Source: Galeruca laticollis
Lineage: Eukaryota > Arthropoda > Insecta > Coleoptera > Chrysomelidae
Length of the DNA stretch: 64,000 bases
Assembly (NCBI GenBank): GCA_963921935.1
Contig: OY998175.1
Span: forward strand, 309,279,484-309,343,483
Direction of reading: 5' to 3'
Positions 20,936 to 32,576 of the stretch are shown in pieces. The stretch's first letter is position 1. The number at the start of each line of letters is the position of its first letter. The notes beneath the pieces are model-generated. The model was not told the DNA's origin. It was given only the letters and a program-made list of their open reading frames with translations, and made no database searches. A program made the position numbers and the translations under genes.

Positions 20936-22479
20936 TGGAATTTGTACCTACTTTTATTGTTCCATAGAACTTCTTGATATTCATCTGAAAAACAAATAAA
21001 CGGTTTTAAAGATTAAAACTAACTTTTCCGCATCTGTGGCCCTGAACAATATTCTATCATAAAATTGTTACTTGTATACACTTCGGGGGATGTATCGTGC
21101 TAACAAACCGAAATTTCTCCAAAAATAACCAAAAATTTAGTATATCTAGTTTTATAGGACCCGCTGTACTCGCTCTAGTCAACTGAAAATCAATAGGGTA
21201 CATCTGTGAGACACCTTGAACAATACTAATTCATAAAGTTGATCAATCGTATACTCAGTGGAGGCTGTATCGTGCTAACAAACTGAAATTTCTCGAAAAA
21301 CGACAAAATGTCGTACTTCAAGTACCATAGCACCCGTTGTACTGGCTCTGATGAGCTGAAAATCAATAGGGTTCATCTGTGAAATGTCCTTAACAATATT
21401 CCATCATAAAATTGGTGACTTATTGCACTCCGGAGGCTGTATCGTGCTAACAAGACTTGCAAGGAAAAGTGGCCGACGACAACGACGACGACATACACAC
21501 AGGATTTTTTTTCTAAAAACCGTTTTTTCGTGTTGTTGTTGATGGATAACGTAAAAATAACTCAAAAAAAAATTCAAATTTCCAACTTTTTTGTGGGTAA
21601 ACCAATACTTTTCTCGCATATTAGATAGGTTGGCGGAAAAGTAAAAATCCGATACAAAAATATTATCTTTCTCTCATATTGTTCCAAATATGACACAAGT
21701 AAAAAAAGACAGTTTTTTTCTCGTTTTTATATAGAAAAAAGTTTTGTACGATTTTAGTCATCACAGTGAACACTTACCCTTATAAAAATCATTTTTTCCA
21801 CACAAATTAAGCCAAACGAACAAAAATATTCTATATTGAATTTTCCCCAAACAAGCTAGCACCTGTCACCGTCCAGATATTCACTAAATGCATCACATTT
21901 GCGCGTACGATAGTGGAAGGGATTTAGCGGCTGCCTGTGAACAAGCGAGTATACTAGATAAGGGACAACTTGATTTTAACAGCACAATCTCTTCGGAAAC
22001 TTTGAAACAAATAATAATTTTGAACATGTGCCAAATATAGCACAGTATGCGGTAATGGGTTAAGAACAGCCTTTCTGAGATACAATCAACTTTTCTTAGG
22101 TACCAGTCAACATACAACTCTCCTCATCAATCATACAGCATTGATCAGACAAAAATATAAAATCGTGGGGCGTAAATTTTATTACTTTTCCGCCCAACCT
22201 TTCTATATGCGAGAAAAGTATTGGTTTACCCCAAAAAACTTGGAATTTTGAAATTTTTTTTGAGTTATTTTTACGTTTTCCATCAACAACAACACGAAAA
22301 AACGGTTTTTAGAAAAAAAATCCTGTGTGTATGTCGTCGTTGTCGTCGGCCACTTTTACTTGCATGTCTTGTTAGCACGATACAGCCTCCGGAGTGCAAT
22401 AAGTCAGCAATTTTATGATTGAATATTGTTAAGGACATTGAATATTGTTAAGGACACATATCACAGACCATTACACTCA

Positions 22480-24632
22480 AATCCTGAAAATGTCTATTGA
22501 GTCGGAACCTCTTAGAGCTTTAGAGCTTTAACAGACTCATATAGAATACACGGATTACAAGAACTTGAGAAGGGAATTATGCGAATATGATTGGCATTCA
22601 TTTTACGAGATGATAGATATAGATATAGCTACTACATTCTTCATTGGACTTATATGTGAACTGATAGGAAAACATACAAAAATAATCAAAAAGAAAAAGG
22701 AGGATAAAAAAAGGAAAGATTGGGTCACAAAAGCACTAATGAAATCAATAAATACAAAAAATCAACTGTATAAAAAATATCGGGCGAACCCAGAAGCTTA
22801 CGGACAGGAATTTAAGAATTACCGCAATCATCTAAAACCGTGTAATGGAAATTACGAAATTAAAGTATTATAGAGCGGAAATTGACAAAAAGAAAAAAAG
22901 CTCAAAGCATCTTTGGAACATAATAAACAATATGGAATGTAAGAAAAAAATCAACCATGAAAGAAATTATCATTGATAATGATGTATTGACCGATGACCT
23001 ATAAATTGCAAACGACTTCAAGAAACATTATGCGGAAGTGGGAAAAAAACTGGCTTCATTAATTTCAAAACCTATTATTGATCCAATGCCAAGAAAATCT
23101 CTGCCACACTCAATGTTTCTTAAACCTGTAGATGAGGAGGAAATATGCCAGATCATAAATTCATTTAAACCAAATAAATCGTCAGGAATTGATAAAATTA
23201 AACCTGAAATTCTCAAACAAATTCAAACAGAAATCGCCAAACCCATGGCATACCTCATTAACAAAATAATAAAATCTGGTGTATGTCCTTCTATACTCAA
23301 AGTAGCCGTTATAAAACCACTTCATAGAAAAGGAAAAAAAATGTGTGATTGAAAATTATAGACCCGTTTCACTTATATCCAATATCGCGAAAATTTTTGA
23401 AAAAGCTCTCAAGAATAGACTCAACTTGCTATCAGAAAAACAGTTTGGGTTCAGAGAAAGCAAATCTACCCAAGATGCTATAATAAGCTTAACATCCCAA
23501 ATTTATAGAGCGATAGATAACGGAAAACCTGGTCTGTGTGTATTTTTAGACCTATCCAAGGCTTTCGATACTGTAAGCCATACACAGCTTCTTGAAATCT
23601 TGGAAGATATTGGAGTTCGGGAAACAACTTATAATCTTCTAGAAAGCTATTTGTACCAGAGAAAACAATTTGTACAAATTGAAAATAAAGTAAGTTCAGT
23701 TTGGTGTGCCACAAGGCACACAGGAACTATGATCAGCTTCGCAGATGATACAGTGTTTTTGTATGAGGATAAAAATTAGCATGCCATGAAAGAAAAAGTG
23801 GAAGCTGATACGCCACAAATTATCAATTGGTTTAATCATCAATTATTGACAATAAACTATGAAAAAGGCACTAATATATAAGGGACCGATCAGGAAGAGT
23901 TAGTTCAGTTTATATTTTTACATCGTGAGATAAACAGTTTAAAAAGTGATCTCGACAAATAAACAAGAATACACCGAAGGATTTCTTAGAATTGTTTACG
24001 ATTGTGACTATCTTTTCTAGACATTGTTTTTGTGTAAGCCGCAATCTAGAATTATGTAGTAAAAAAGGCACTCATATATAAAGGACCGACCATTGAGAGT
24101 GACCTGAAAGAAAAAGTGGAAGCTGATATGCCACAAATTATCAATTGGTTTAATCATCCACTATTGACAATAAACTATGAAAATACTAAATTTATGACTT
24201 TCACGGCTTACAGGAATCATTTACCACGTTTCAACACTCTCGATATACGGAACGGCGAGTTGATTGTTGATGTTTCCATAACAGATACCATTAAAAATTT
24301 GGGTGTAACGATAGATAGTCATATGAGATGGGACACTCACACTGAGAATGTGACAAAAACCTTAAGAAGTATGCTGTTCAAATTCAAATTTTTGAGCAAA
24401 TTACTTGACACTTATCACTTGAGGATCATTTACTTCGCTCTGGTGGAATCTCGTATTCCATATTCTGTACTGAGCTGGGGAGGGGTTGCCGCTACTCTCT
24501 TGAAAAAGTTGGAAACAGTGCAGAAACGAATTCTGAAAATTATGTATCGAAAAGAACCAACCTTCTCAAGCAATTTGCTTTTTTTACAAGCAAGAATCTT
24601 CGATGTAAGACAAATATTTCTTAATAATCCCT
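22480..24632 (+). pseudogene. non-LTR retrotransposon RT fragment (jockey/CR1-like)
   Basis: Several open frames read as one degraded reverse transcriptase: KTKNQLYKKYR-type sequence, then PVDEEEICQIINSFKPNKSSGIDKI, ENYRPVSLISNIAKIFEK, KQFGFRESKSTQDAI, FLDLSKAFDTVSH, FADDTVFLYED and, after a duplication, NLGVTIDSHMRWDTH and LVESRIPYSVLSWGG. The segment between KVSSVWC and the FADD box is shortened, so the usual PQG...GPLLF block is missing. Both the endonuclease and the 3' end are absent. It lies within the arms of FB2. Confidence 0.8.
23866..24104 (+). repeat. insertion inside the LINE, flanked by a 79-bp duplication
   Basis: The LINE stretch at 23787-23865 recurs at 24105-24183 with few differences. 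The 239 bp between start with AAGGCACTAATATATAAGGG, and a close variant of the same start (AAGGCACTCATATATAAAGG) recurs near 24065. The block has a TATA-like box, a TTCAGTTT initiator-like word and AATAAA, as in a small LTR. It is either a short LTR-like insertion with direct repeats or a rearrangement; I cannot tell which. Confidence 0.45.
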
Positions 24633-25370
24633 ATTGATTTTCAGTTCACCAGAGCCAGTACGACGGGTGCTATGGTACTTGAAGTACGACATTTTGTAAT
24701 TTTTTGAGAGATTTCAGTTTGTTAGCACGATACAGCCTCCGGAGTTCAATAAGTCACCAATTTTATGATTGAATATTATTCAGGGCATCTCACTGATGAA
24801 CCCTATTGATTTTCAGCTCACCGGAGCCAATACAACAGCTGCTACAGTACTTTAAGTACGATATTTTTGTCATTTTTGGAGAAAATTCAGTTTGTTAGCA
24901 CGATACAGCCACCGGAGTATATACAAGTGACCAATTTTATGATTGGATATTAATCAGAGCGTCTCAAAGATGAACCCTATTGATATTCAACTCATTAAAG
25001 CTAGTACAACGAGTGCTATGGTAATTGGAGTACCAAATTTTCGTCATTTTTGGAGAATTTTCAGATTGTTAGCACGATACAGCATCCAGAGAGTATACGA
25101 TTGAATCAATTTTATGATTGAGTATTGTACAAGGTGTCTCACAGATGTACCCTATTGATTTTCAGTTGACTAGAGCGAGTACAGCGGGTCCTATAAATCC
25201 AGATATACTGAATTTTTGGTTATTTTTGGAGAAATTTCGGTTTGTTAGCACAATACATCCCCCGAAGTGTATACAAGTAACAATTTTATGATAGAATATT
25301 GTTCAGGGCCACAGATGCGGAAAAGTTAGTTTTAATCCTTAAAACCGTTTATTTTTTTGTCTGATCAATA

Positions 25371-26394
25371 CCCTTGTGTTGATTGGTACTTAAGACCTAT
25401 CAAATTATTTGTTAGCGTTTCGTTCATTAATAATAAAACGGTTTAACTTAATTTTTTACTTATTTTATTATGTCAGTTAGTCACTGTATTTCATAATATT
25501 GACCAATTTTCGTGATCATATGGTTCGTATAGGTAAAATTTGATTCGATTTTTAAAGAATAAAGTCTTTTATTTTTCGAATTACTAGTGATTTTTTAGTT
25601 CTCACAAACCAAAAAATACGGATTATCAATATTTGATGTTGGAGAATTTTAATAATAAGTCTTCCTGATCAACATCGACCCCGAAAATTACACGAATTCT
25701 AGAAGCCCTCATGTCCCCTTAACAAATATAAAAATTAATTTATTTTGCTCTTCCGAAATTTTCATTCTAGATTATTATTCAAATTTTTAATCGTTTTAAG
25801 GAGAGTTTCTTCAAAAACTGTGAAATTGTTATAACTTTACTCTCAATAATTCACAAAATATATGTCAGTGTCTTTAAATGTATGATAAAATGAATTTACA
25901 TTAAAAAATGCAGGCTTGCCTTTTGGATAGTGATCATTTTATTGAACTATTGTTTCGCAATATATTTTCGTTACAAGTTAACTAACTTTGTTAAATTACA
26001 TTAAACATAAACGAGATTTATTACTGTATCTAAAAGCTCCATATTATATTACTACGCACATTAATTAGTTACAACGAAGTGTAATTACCGCAAGAGTGTA
26101 ATTTTCCACTTTAATTGTACCCACTTCAAAGTGGCGACGACTGATTCCAAAGTATAACGGCAGTGAAGTTTAATGAGATTATTAGACTTGTTATACCTGA
26201 ATTATTTAAAAGTTAATTTCAAATAAGAATGTATAGAGTTTATTTCGAAATTTAGTTAAATCAAAAATTGTAATTTTGTTCGCTTGTGTGCGTATAAGCC
26301 AAACTTTACATATGATGTTTCCAAATATATAATTTTTATTTCTGTAGAGTATATATGTAGTTTTAAAGTTAGCAAATGTAATCTATCAATAATA
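25371..26394. other. spacer between FB2 and LINE ORF1 fragment
   Basis: About 1 kb of AT-rich sequence in which I recognised no gene, repeat or element end. Confidence 0.5.
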
Positions 26395-26835
26395 AATGGA
26401 ACTCTCCAAAACTCCCAGACACGGTGAAAGTTGCCTTCTATTCACTGAAGGTGCGTCCTTATATACCCTCACCCATGCATTGCTTCAACTGTCAGCAATT
26501 TGGTCACACAGCTGTCAGATGCACGAATCAGAAATTCTGTGCTTGTAGAACAACTCCACATGAAGGAACCCCATATGTGCCACTGAGAGCAAATGTGTAA
26601 ACTGTGACGGACCTCACAGCAATCCAAAAACTTGAAATAATGGAAAAATTCACTTACCCCAAAGCTAGAAAAAGAACTACCAACAACAACACACTAGAAC
26701 TAGCTACGCACAAATCGTCGGATAACAGCACACTCTATAACTATAACAACTTCAGCAAATAACCAAGAAACAGACGACGTACAATCTGAACCAAAACGGA
26801 AAAGATCAACGACTTCACATGAAGATTGTAAGATA
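26395..26835 (+). pseudogene. LINE ORF1 fragment with zinc knuckles
   Basis: Not a long open frame, but the reading LPDTVKVAFYSLKVRPYIP, then PMHCFNCQQFGHTAVRC, KFCACRTTPHEG and, after a frameshift, CVNCDGPHSNPKT is the Cys-rich end of a jockey-type gag-like ORF1. The first CCHC knuckle is complete (C-x2-C-x4-H-x4-C). ORF1 of these elements binds the LINE RNA. The endonuclease/RT half is missing. Confidence 0.7.
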
Positions 26836-26991
26836 CATATATATATTTCTGTATATTTACTTTTATTTAATTACATGTTTTTATATGATACATACCTTAT
26901 CGATATATGGACGAGTATTGCAAAAGCAGTATACGAATAAATTCGTTTCACATTAAACGTTGTTTTATTTGTAATTAGTGATTCTTCTTTC

Positions 26992-28870
26992 TCAGCCACT
27001 TCTTATCCACTCCTGGACGTAAGCCTCTTTCATATTTCTCCATGCTGTCCTGTCCTGTGCTTGTTGAAACCATCTGTTTCCGGCCTGTCTTTTGATATCA
27101 TCAAGCCATCTTCTCTGTGGTCTTCCTGTGCTTCGCCTTGTTTGTATTGGTCGCCAGTACGTTAGTTTGGTTGTCCATTTAGCTTGATCCTGCCGGGCCA
27201 CATGCCCTACCCATTGCCATTTCAGCTCCGCAGTACGCTTTATTATATCCATGACTTTAGTTCTTTGTCGGATATCTTCATTCCTTTTTCTGTCTCTGAG
27301 AGTAATTCCGAGCATCGCTCGTTCCATCGCTCTTTGCATCACTCTTAATTGATTTGCTGTCCTCCCTGTCATTGCCATTGTTTCCAGTCCATAGGTCGCT
27401 ATCGGTAGTATACAGGTATCGAAAACTTTTCGTTTAAGGTTGATCGGTATGCTGCTATTTCTGAATGTATAGTTCATTTTTCCGAACCCCGCCCAGGCTA
27501 ATTTTATTCTTCGTTTAATCTCAGCCGTTTGATTTTCTTTTCCTATTTTTATTACATGTCCCAAATATATATACTCTTTCACGTTTTCTAGTTTTGTACC
27601 ATCTATATATATATATTTGTTCGTTGGTGTTACTTATTATTTTAGTCTTTGCGATGTTCATTTTCAAGCCGATCTTTTTTGAAGCATTATTAAGTTGTTC
27701 TAACATGTTGCTCAGTTCGTGCACGTCACTGCTTATCAGGACAATGTCGTCAGCAAACCGAAGATGGTGTAGATAGGAGCCGTCGATATTTATTCCTTTT
27801 GTTTCCCATTGTAATGTTTTAAAGGCGTTCTCAAGCGCCAGAGTAAATAATTTTGGTGATATTGTATCACCCTGACGTATTCCCCTATTTAACTTAATCT
27901 TATCCGTTTTTAGATCTTCATTTATTTTGACATGAAAAGTGGCATTTTTATATATATATTTTAATAAGTTTGTGTACCTGGAATCTATTCTAGCATCGTT
28001 CATAGCTTGTATAAAGGCCCACGTTTCGACAGAATCGAACGCTTTGTGAAAATCCACAAATGTCAAGTGAAGGGGTATGTTGTATTCCGTTCTTTTTTCT
28101 ATCAGTGTTCTAATAGCTTGTAGGTGATCTATAGTACTGAACCCTTTACGGTATCCCGCTTGCTCTACTGGCTGGTACGCGTCCAATTTATTTGTTAGTC
28201 TATTGGTTATTATCCTGGTGAGGAGCTTATACATATGAGAGAGAAGGTTAATTGGCCGATAATTTTCTATGTTGCTGTTATCTCCTTTTTTAAAAAGCAG
28301 GATCACTTCCGCGTTTTGCCATGCATCGGGAATTTTGCCTTCTTGTAGACATTTATTTAAAAGAATTTGTAAAGATTTCTCGATAACCACTCCTCCCATT
28401 TTCAGCATTTCACATTTGATTCTGTTTTCTCCTGGACTTTTTCTATTTTTCATTTGCTTGAGGGCAACCTGTATTTCTTGCTTTGATATTTCAGGAATGT
28501 CTTCAGAGCCCACATTGCATATAACCGTGCTCGTAATTCTAGGGTCCGGTGTCGTAGATGTGTAAAGACGGATGTAGAATTCTTTGATGTGTTCCGCGAT
28601 CTTTTTGCTGTCCGAAATTATGTTTCCCTGTTGATTTTTCATTTTGGTGATGATTTGTTTACCAGAGGATAGTTTTGACCTTAAGACTTTCATATTTACA
28701 TTATCCTCTATTACGTTTTTGATTGTCTTGGTGTTATAAACTCGGATGTCTTTTCTTACTTCTCTATGTATTCGTTTATTTAGTTCCCGATAATTTAGTG
28801 CATCTCTGGATGTTTTCTTTCTTTGTTCCATAAGTGGTAACGTCTCTGGTTGTATTTTAGAGTTTAGTGA
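26992..28870 (-). pseudogene. RTE-type LINE, 5'-truncated, one frameshift
   Basis: Read from about 28870 down. Reverse transcriptase blocks are in order: QMKNRKSPGENRI, IPDAWQNAEVILLFKKGD, NYRPINLLSHMYKLL, EQAGYRKGFSTIDHLQ, TFVDFHKAFDSVE, LNRGIRQGDTISPKLF and the catalytic FADDIVLIS. The frame breaks at 27600-27620, where a short TA run encoding alternating Ile-Tyr has changed length. The second frame (27582-26992) carries EYIYLGHVI, TYGLETMAM, a thumb/connection region and the typical RTE C-terminus WVGHVARQ, GRPQRRWLDDI. The endonuclease half is missing, consistent with 5' truncation during target-primed insertion. Confidence 0.88.
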
Positions 28871-30865
28871 TTATATTCAAATTAATATTTTCATATATAT
28901 AACAGACTCAGTTGAAAGGTTTTTGATAAAAATCAGATTTTGCCCAACCCTGCGAAGCAGTATAATATAGTTGTACCTATTCCTTTATTAGAAATCTTTA
29001 TACATAGGGTGTCCCTCAATGTTGACCGTGTTACAATAATTATTCTTGGATCAACGATGTAAAACATCAACATTCAACGCTAAATACCTCCCTGGATGCA
29101 ATATCGAAAGTATTTTCGATGGAGTGTTACGTTTTTTTCCCTACTAGAAAATATATAAAACCCCTAGTATCGCTACTCCGATCAATAAGCCGAGCAATAA
29201 ATCTTGTTTAGAGGAGATGCTGTTTTTAACAGCAATAGAAAATCCAGTGAGGCACATAAAGTATGCCGGAAATAAGAAACAAATGACTATTCGTACAGTA
29301 ATGGAATACGGAGTTTTCTTTTTACCCAAAGGAAAAGGTAACAAATTATCAACTGTTGACAGTTAAAAGAAGGGATAAAGTTGCTTCTTGTAGAAACGAC
29401 TATACCGGGTGTCTCATTAAAGTAGCGCCTCGGCGACAGTACAGTATGCAGGGTGTTTCGGGACGCATATTTCAAAACGGCACATTGATACGAAACCAGT
29501 AGTTATTTGCTGCGCTGCCATTCGCTGGATTGTGTAGTTACCGTCTTTTAAACTCGAATTTAAAATGTTCCTTGCTGTTGTTTACAACTTAGGGATGTCA
29601 ATTTTCTAAAATTAGACATCACTTTTCATAATAGCATTTTGCAAAAAAGGTACTAATACCATGTGATCACCCTGTATAAAAATATTGATAGAAATTTTAC
29701 TTAAATCTATATTAATACATAATTTAGTAATTGTCATTCCATAATGGCAGAGGCAGCATAAAATGTATTCGAATAAAAACGGTCGTTGTCGCATAGGGAA
29801 TGACGGTGGAAATCCAGCAAATAGCAGCGCCGCATCCAGCTATTGGTTTCGTATCAATGTCCAGTTTTGAAATATGCTTCCGGGACTTGATGCAAATAAT
29901 TCAGGAGTGAGTAGATGCCGTGAAGATAATGCTGACATAAGAATTTTTTTTTCATACGACCCCTCGTTTCTGAGTTATAGGTCTTTAAAGTTGCGAAATC
30001 AGAACTTTGTAAATTATACATTGGAGCGTTATGTATTTTTAATGGATAATTACGTACGTCCATGTAGTGTGTTTGACGGAATAAATAATTCTACACTACT
30101 ATTTGATGGTCAGGGGCGGCTCATGCCCAATGGTTAACAATCCGTAACTTTTACAGGGACAACCTGTACAATCTAAAGATAGCAATTTTCAATTGATTTT
30201 TCAACAAAAATGTACTATTTGTTTAATTCGATAAAATTTATGGTTTAGGAGATATGCAGCTTTTTAGGTCGGGTGTCCCAATAAGAATGGTTCTCGGTCA
30301 TATCTCGAGAACCGTTTATAGTACAGCTTCGGGAAAAAAATTTTTATAACAAAAGTGACCTCGAGAAAAACCTTGAAATTATTTACAGAATTGTAGGTCC
30401 ACCGCCAGAGGGCGTAATTGAATACCAAAAATTATAAAATAAATAATTTACAAGTTTTGCCTAATTAAGATGCATTTAAACTATCGTATTCTTCAAGAAA
30501 TTCAACGTATATTTGATTTTAAAAGTTTTAGTCTATCTCTTCAAATAAGAGGTGGGGGGAAGCGGGAACTTTATTATGAAAAAACGCCTGTAATTCCAGT
30601 TCTACATAACCTATCTATGCAAACTTAGTCTTTTTGAAGAGAGCTCCTGTCTACCAATGTAAGAGTTATAATTTCGAAACAACCTAATGAGTAACGTATT
30701 CGCTAGGGGGCGCTATTTTTTTTAAATCTAGCTATCCTTGAAAAATGTTGAATGGAAACATGCAATTTTAATTAAGGAATATAAAAGTAGACCAAATTAG
30801 CAACAGAATAGCGAAAACCGCATGTCGATATCTTTTTCGTATTACGAGATATCCTAAGAAATGTG
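28871..30865. other. repeat-rich spacer without a supported gene
   Basis: About 2 kb with several insect-type repeat words (GGGTGTCCC at 29008 and 30276, CACCCTGTATA at 29668). A 66-codon minus-strand frame at 29344-29144 starts MLPFPLGKKKTPYS and has two hydrophobic stretches. It could be a small membrane protein remnant, but I could not identify it. A miniature inverted-repeat candidate lies at 29461-29881. Confidence 0.4.
29461..29881. repeat. miniature inverted-repeat element candidate
   Basis: 70-bp arms at 29461-29530 and 29812-29881 are inverted and about 84% identical (for example GATACGAAACCARTAG in both). They enclose about 280 bp with no coding content. The size and structure fit a MITE. 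The family and target duplication were not identified. Confidence 0.55.
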
Positions 30866-31039
30866 TACCGTAAAACGGGGTTACTTCGACAGCGGGGGTA
30901 ACTTCGACACGTATAATATCATGCATGTTTTTTGCATACAAATTGACTTTTTAGTGTTTTTTCGGTTATCCATTTATTGTTTATTGTTACGAGTATCACT
31001 ATTATTATCATTATTACTATTTTTTTGTTTTTATTATTA

Positions 31040-32513
31040 CACATATGTCCAAAAGTTTGGAATATTGGAATATTTCATCTTTTTGTTGATTTTTATATAA
31101 AAAATTTTCTGAATAATTGAACATCATTTTGTTACAACTCCCATCAATACTAAATAAATCTCTAAGCCAGACAAACAATATGCAAAAAAATGATTTATTC
31201 TTTTGGAGTGAAAAATTTATAATGTACCACTTACATTTAAAATTAAATAAGTATAGAGAAAAATATTTTTTTATAAAATTCATAAACAGTATTTACTCCA
31301 CTGGCCTGTATGCATGGACTGTAGGCGATTTGGCATGCTGTCGATTAAATGGTCGAGCTGGGCTTGCGGAATTCTCTCCCACTCTTCACGAGCAGCATAT
31401 TTTAGTTCTCGTAGTGTAATAGGGGGATTGTTTCGCTTCTTGTTGCGTGTTTTGAGAATTTCCCAGGCATGTTCAATGACGTTCATATCAGGGGAATTCG
31501 AGGGCCACCATATTGTGGATATTCCTTCTTCTTCCAGAAAATTTTGTACTGCTGCTGTTCGATGCGGAGGTGCGTTGTCATGCAAAAACACAAATCTATC
31601 ACCTACTGCCCCTCAGAATAGACGCATGGCAGAATTTAAAACCTCCTCGATGTATACAGCACCAGTGACTCTTCTCTCCAGAACCAGTAGAGGCGTCTGT
31701 GTTCCACTCATAATACCACCCCAAACCATAATACTCCCACCTTCAAATGGGAGACGCGGTTGGGCTGTTTCTAGTCGGGCTTGTTGGCCTGAGGCCCTCC
31801 AAACTAGTGTTCTTCGCGAATCAGAAACCAAGCCAATTTTTGATTCATCAGAGAACATCACGTTATTCCAGTTAGAACCATGATGTACTATTTCTCGAGC
31901 CCATTGCAACCTTACAATTTTGTGTTGATAGGTTAGTTTGGGAACACGAAAGGGTCTTCTACGATACTAATGTACTCCATTTAGTCGGCATGTTATTGTT
32001 TGCCGTGAAGTATTCAGTCCTTCAAGCCTAACAATTTCGTTGGATATACTACTTGTAGATTCCAGACGATTTCTTCCAGTTATCAATGTTATCTGCCGAT
32101 CTTGTGCTGCTGTTGTACATCAATTTCTGCCACTTCTGGGGCGATCCTTAACGTCATTTGTGTCTTGGATTTTTTTTTTATTTTCGATACGGCACTCTGA
32201 GTGACGCCAATCATTTTGGCGATATCACTTTGAATAAAGCCCTGTTGTAACAATGCAATTACTCTAGATCTGTCGAAATGAGATATCATGTTTCTAGGCA
32301 TTTTTAAACGGCTCGAATGAAATTTAAACAAGAACTGAAATAATGTGTGAATACCAAAATCAGTTTATTGTGACCAAATTGCTACAAAAACGAATCAAAT
32401 TTTTCATAATTTTCATTTATAAACGCTCTAGAATAAATATCAACAACAGTTTTCAAACCACCATAGGCGTAGATATATTATTTGTACGTATTCCAAACTT
32501 TTGAACATATGTG
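31040..32513 (-). mobile_element. Tc1-type element nested in P2
   Basis: 1474 bp. The ends read CACATATGTCCAAAAG at left and CTTTTGAACATATGTG at right, an imperfect inverted repeat of about 25 bp, with TA on both sides (31038-31039 and 32514-32515). It carries a broken DD34E transposase on the minus strand. Confidence 0.92.
31280..32301 (-). pseudogene. Tc1 transposase (DD34E), broken
   Basis: Starts MPRNMISHFDRSRV at 32301. Residues 1-60 form the first helix-turn-helix (DIAKMIGVTQSAVSKI). A frameshift follows in an A-rich tract near 32165, a stop (TAG) lies near 31967 and another near 31613. The catalytic part reads FSDESKIGLVSD, FLHDNAPPHRTAAV and NSPDMNVIEHAWEIL, with 34 residues between the second Asp and Glu, the classical Tc1 spacing. 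It ends HTGQWSKYCL. The length of about 340 aa is normal, and only a few disabling changes are visible. Confidence 0.9.
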
Positions 32514-32576
32514 TATTATTTCTAGTTTTGTTTTTCCTCGTTGTTTCAGGTAACACGTACCTAATTTTTTTGTAAG

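Larger units (their letters stand above)
20977..25370. mobile_element. foldback element FB2 with enclosed LINE fragment
   Basis: Inverted arms run inward from about 20977 and 25370. The outer arm ends share AAATAAACGGTTTTAA and TTAAAACTAACTTTTCCGC. Each arm consists of tandem units of about 174 bp containing GTTAGCACGATACAGC or its complement: three in the left arm (ending 21104, 21279, 21451), and on the right one inner unit (about 22369) plus four outer units (24721, 24894, 25068, 25244). Inner arms 21370-21650 and 22170-22450 enclose a loop of about 520 bp. A LINE fragment (about 22480-24632) separates the inner and outer right units. No target duplication was found. Confidence 0.75.

Noticed and set aside
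31314..31883. 189-codon plus-strand frame
   Set aside because: Antisense shadow of the Tc1 transposase, whose catalytic motifs on the minus strand are unmistakable.
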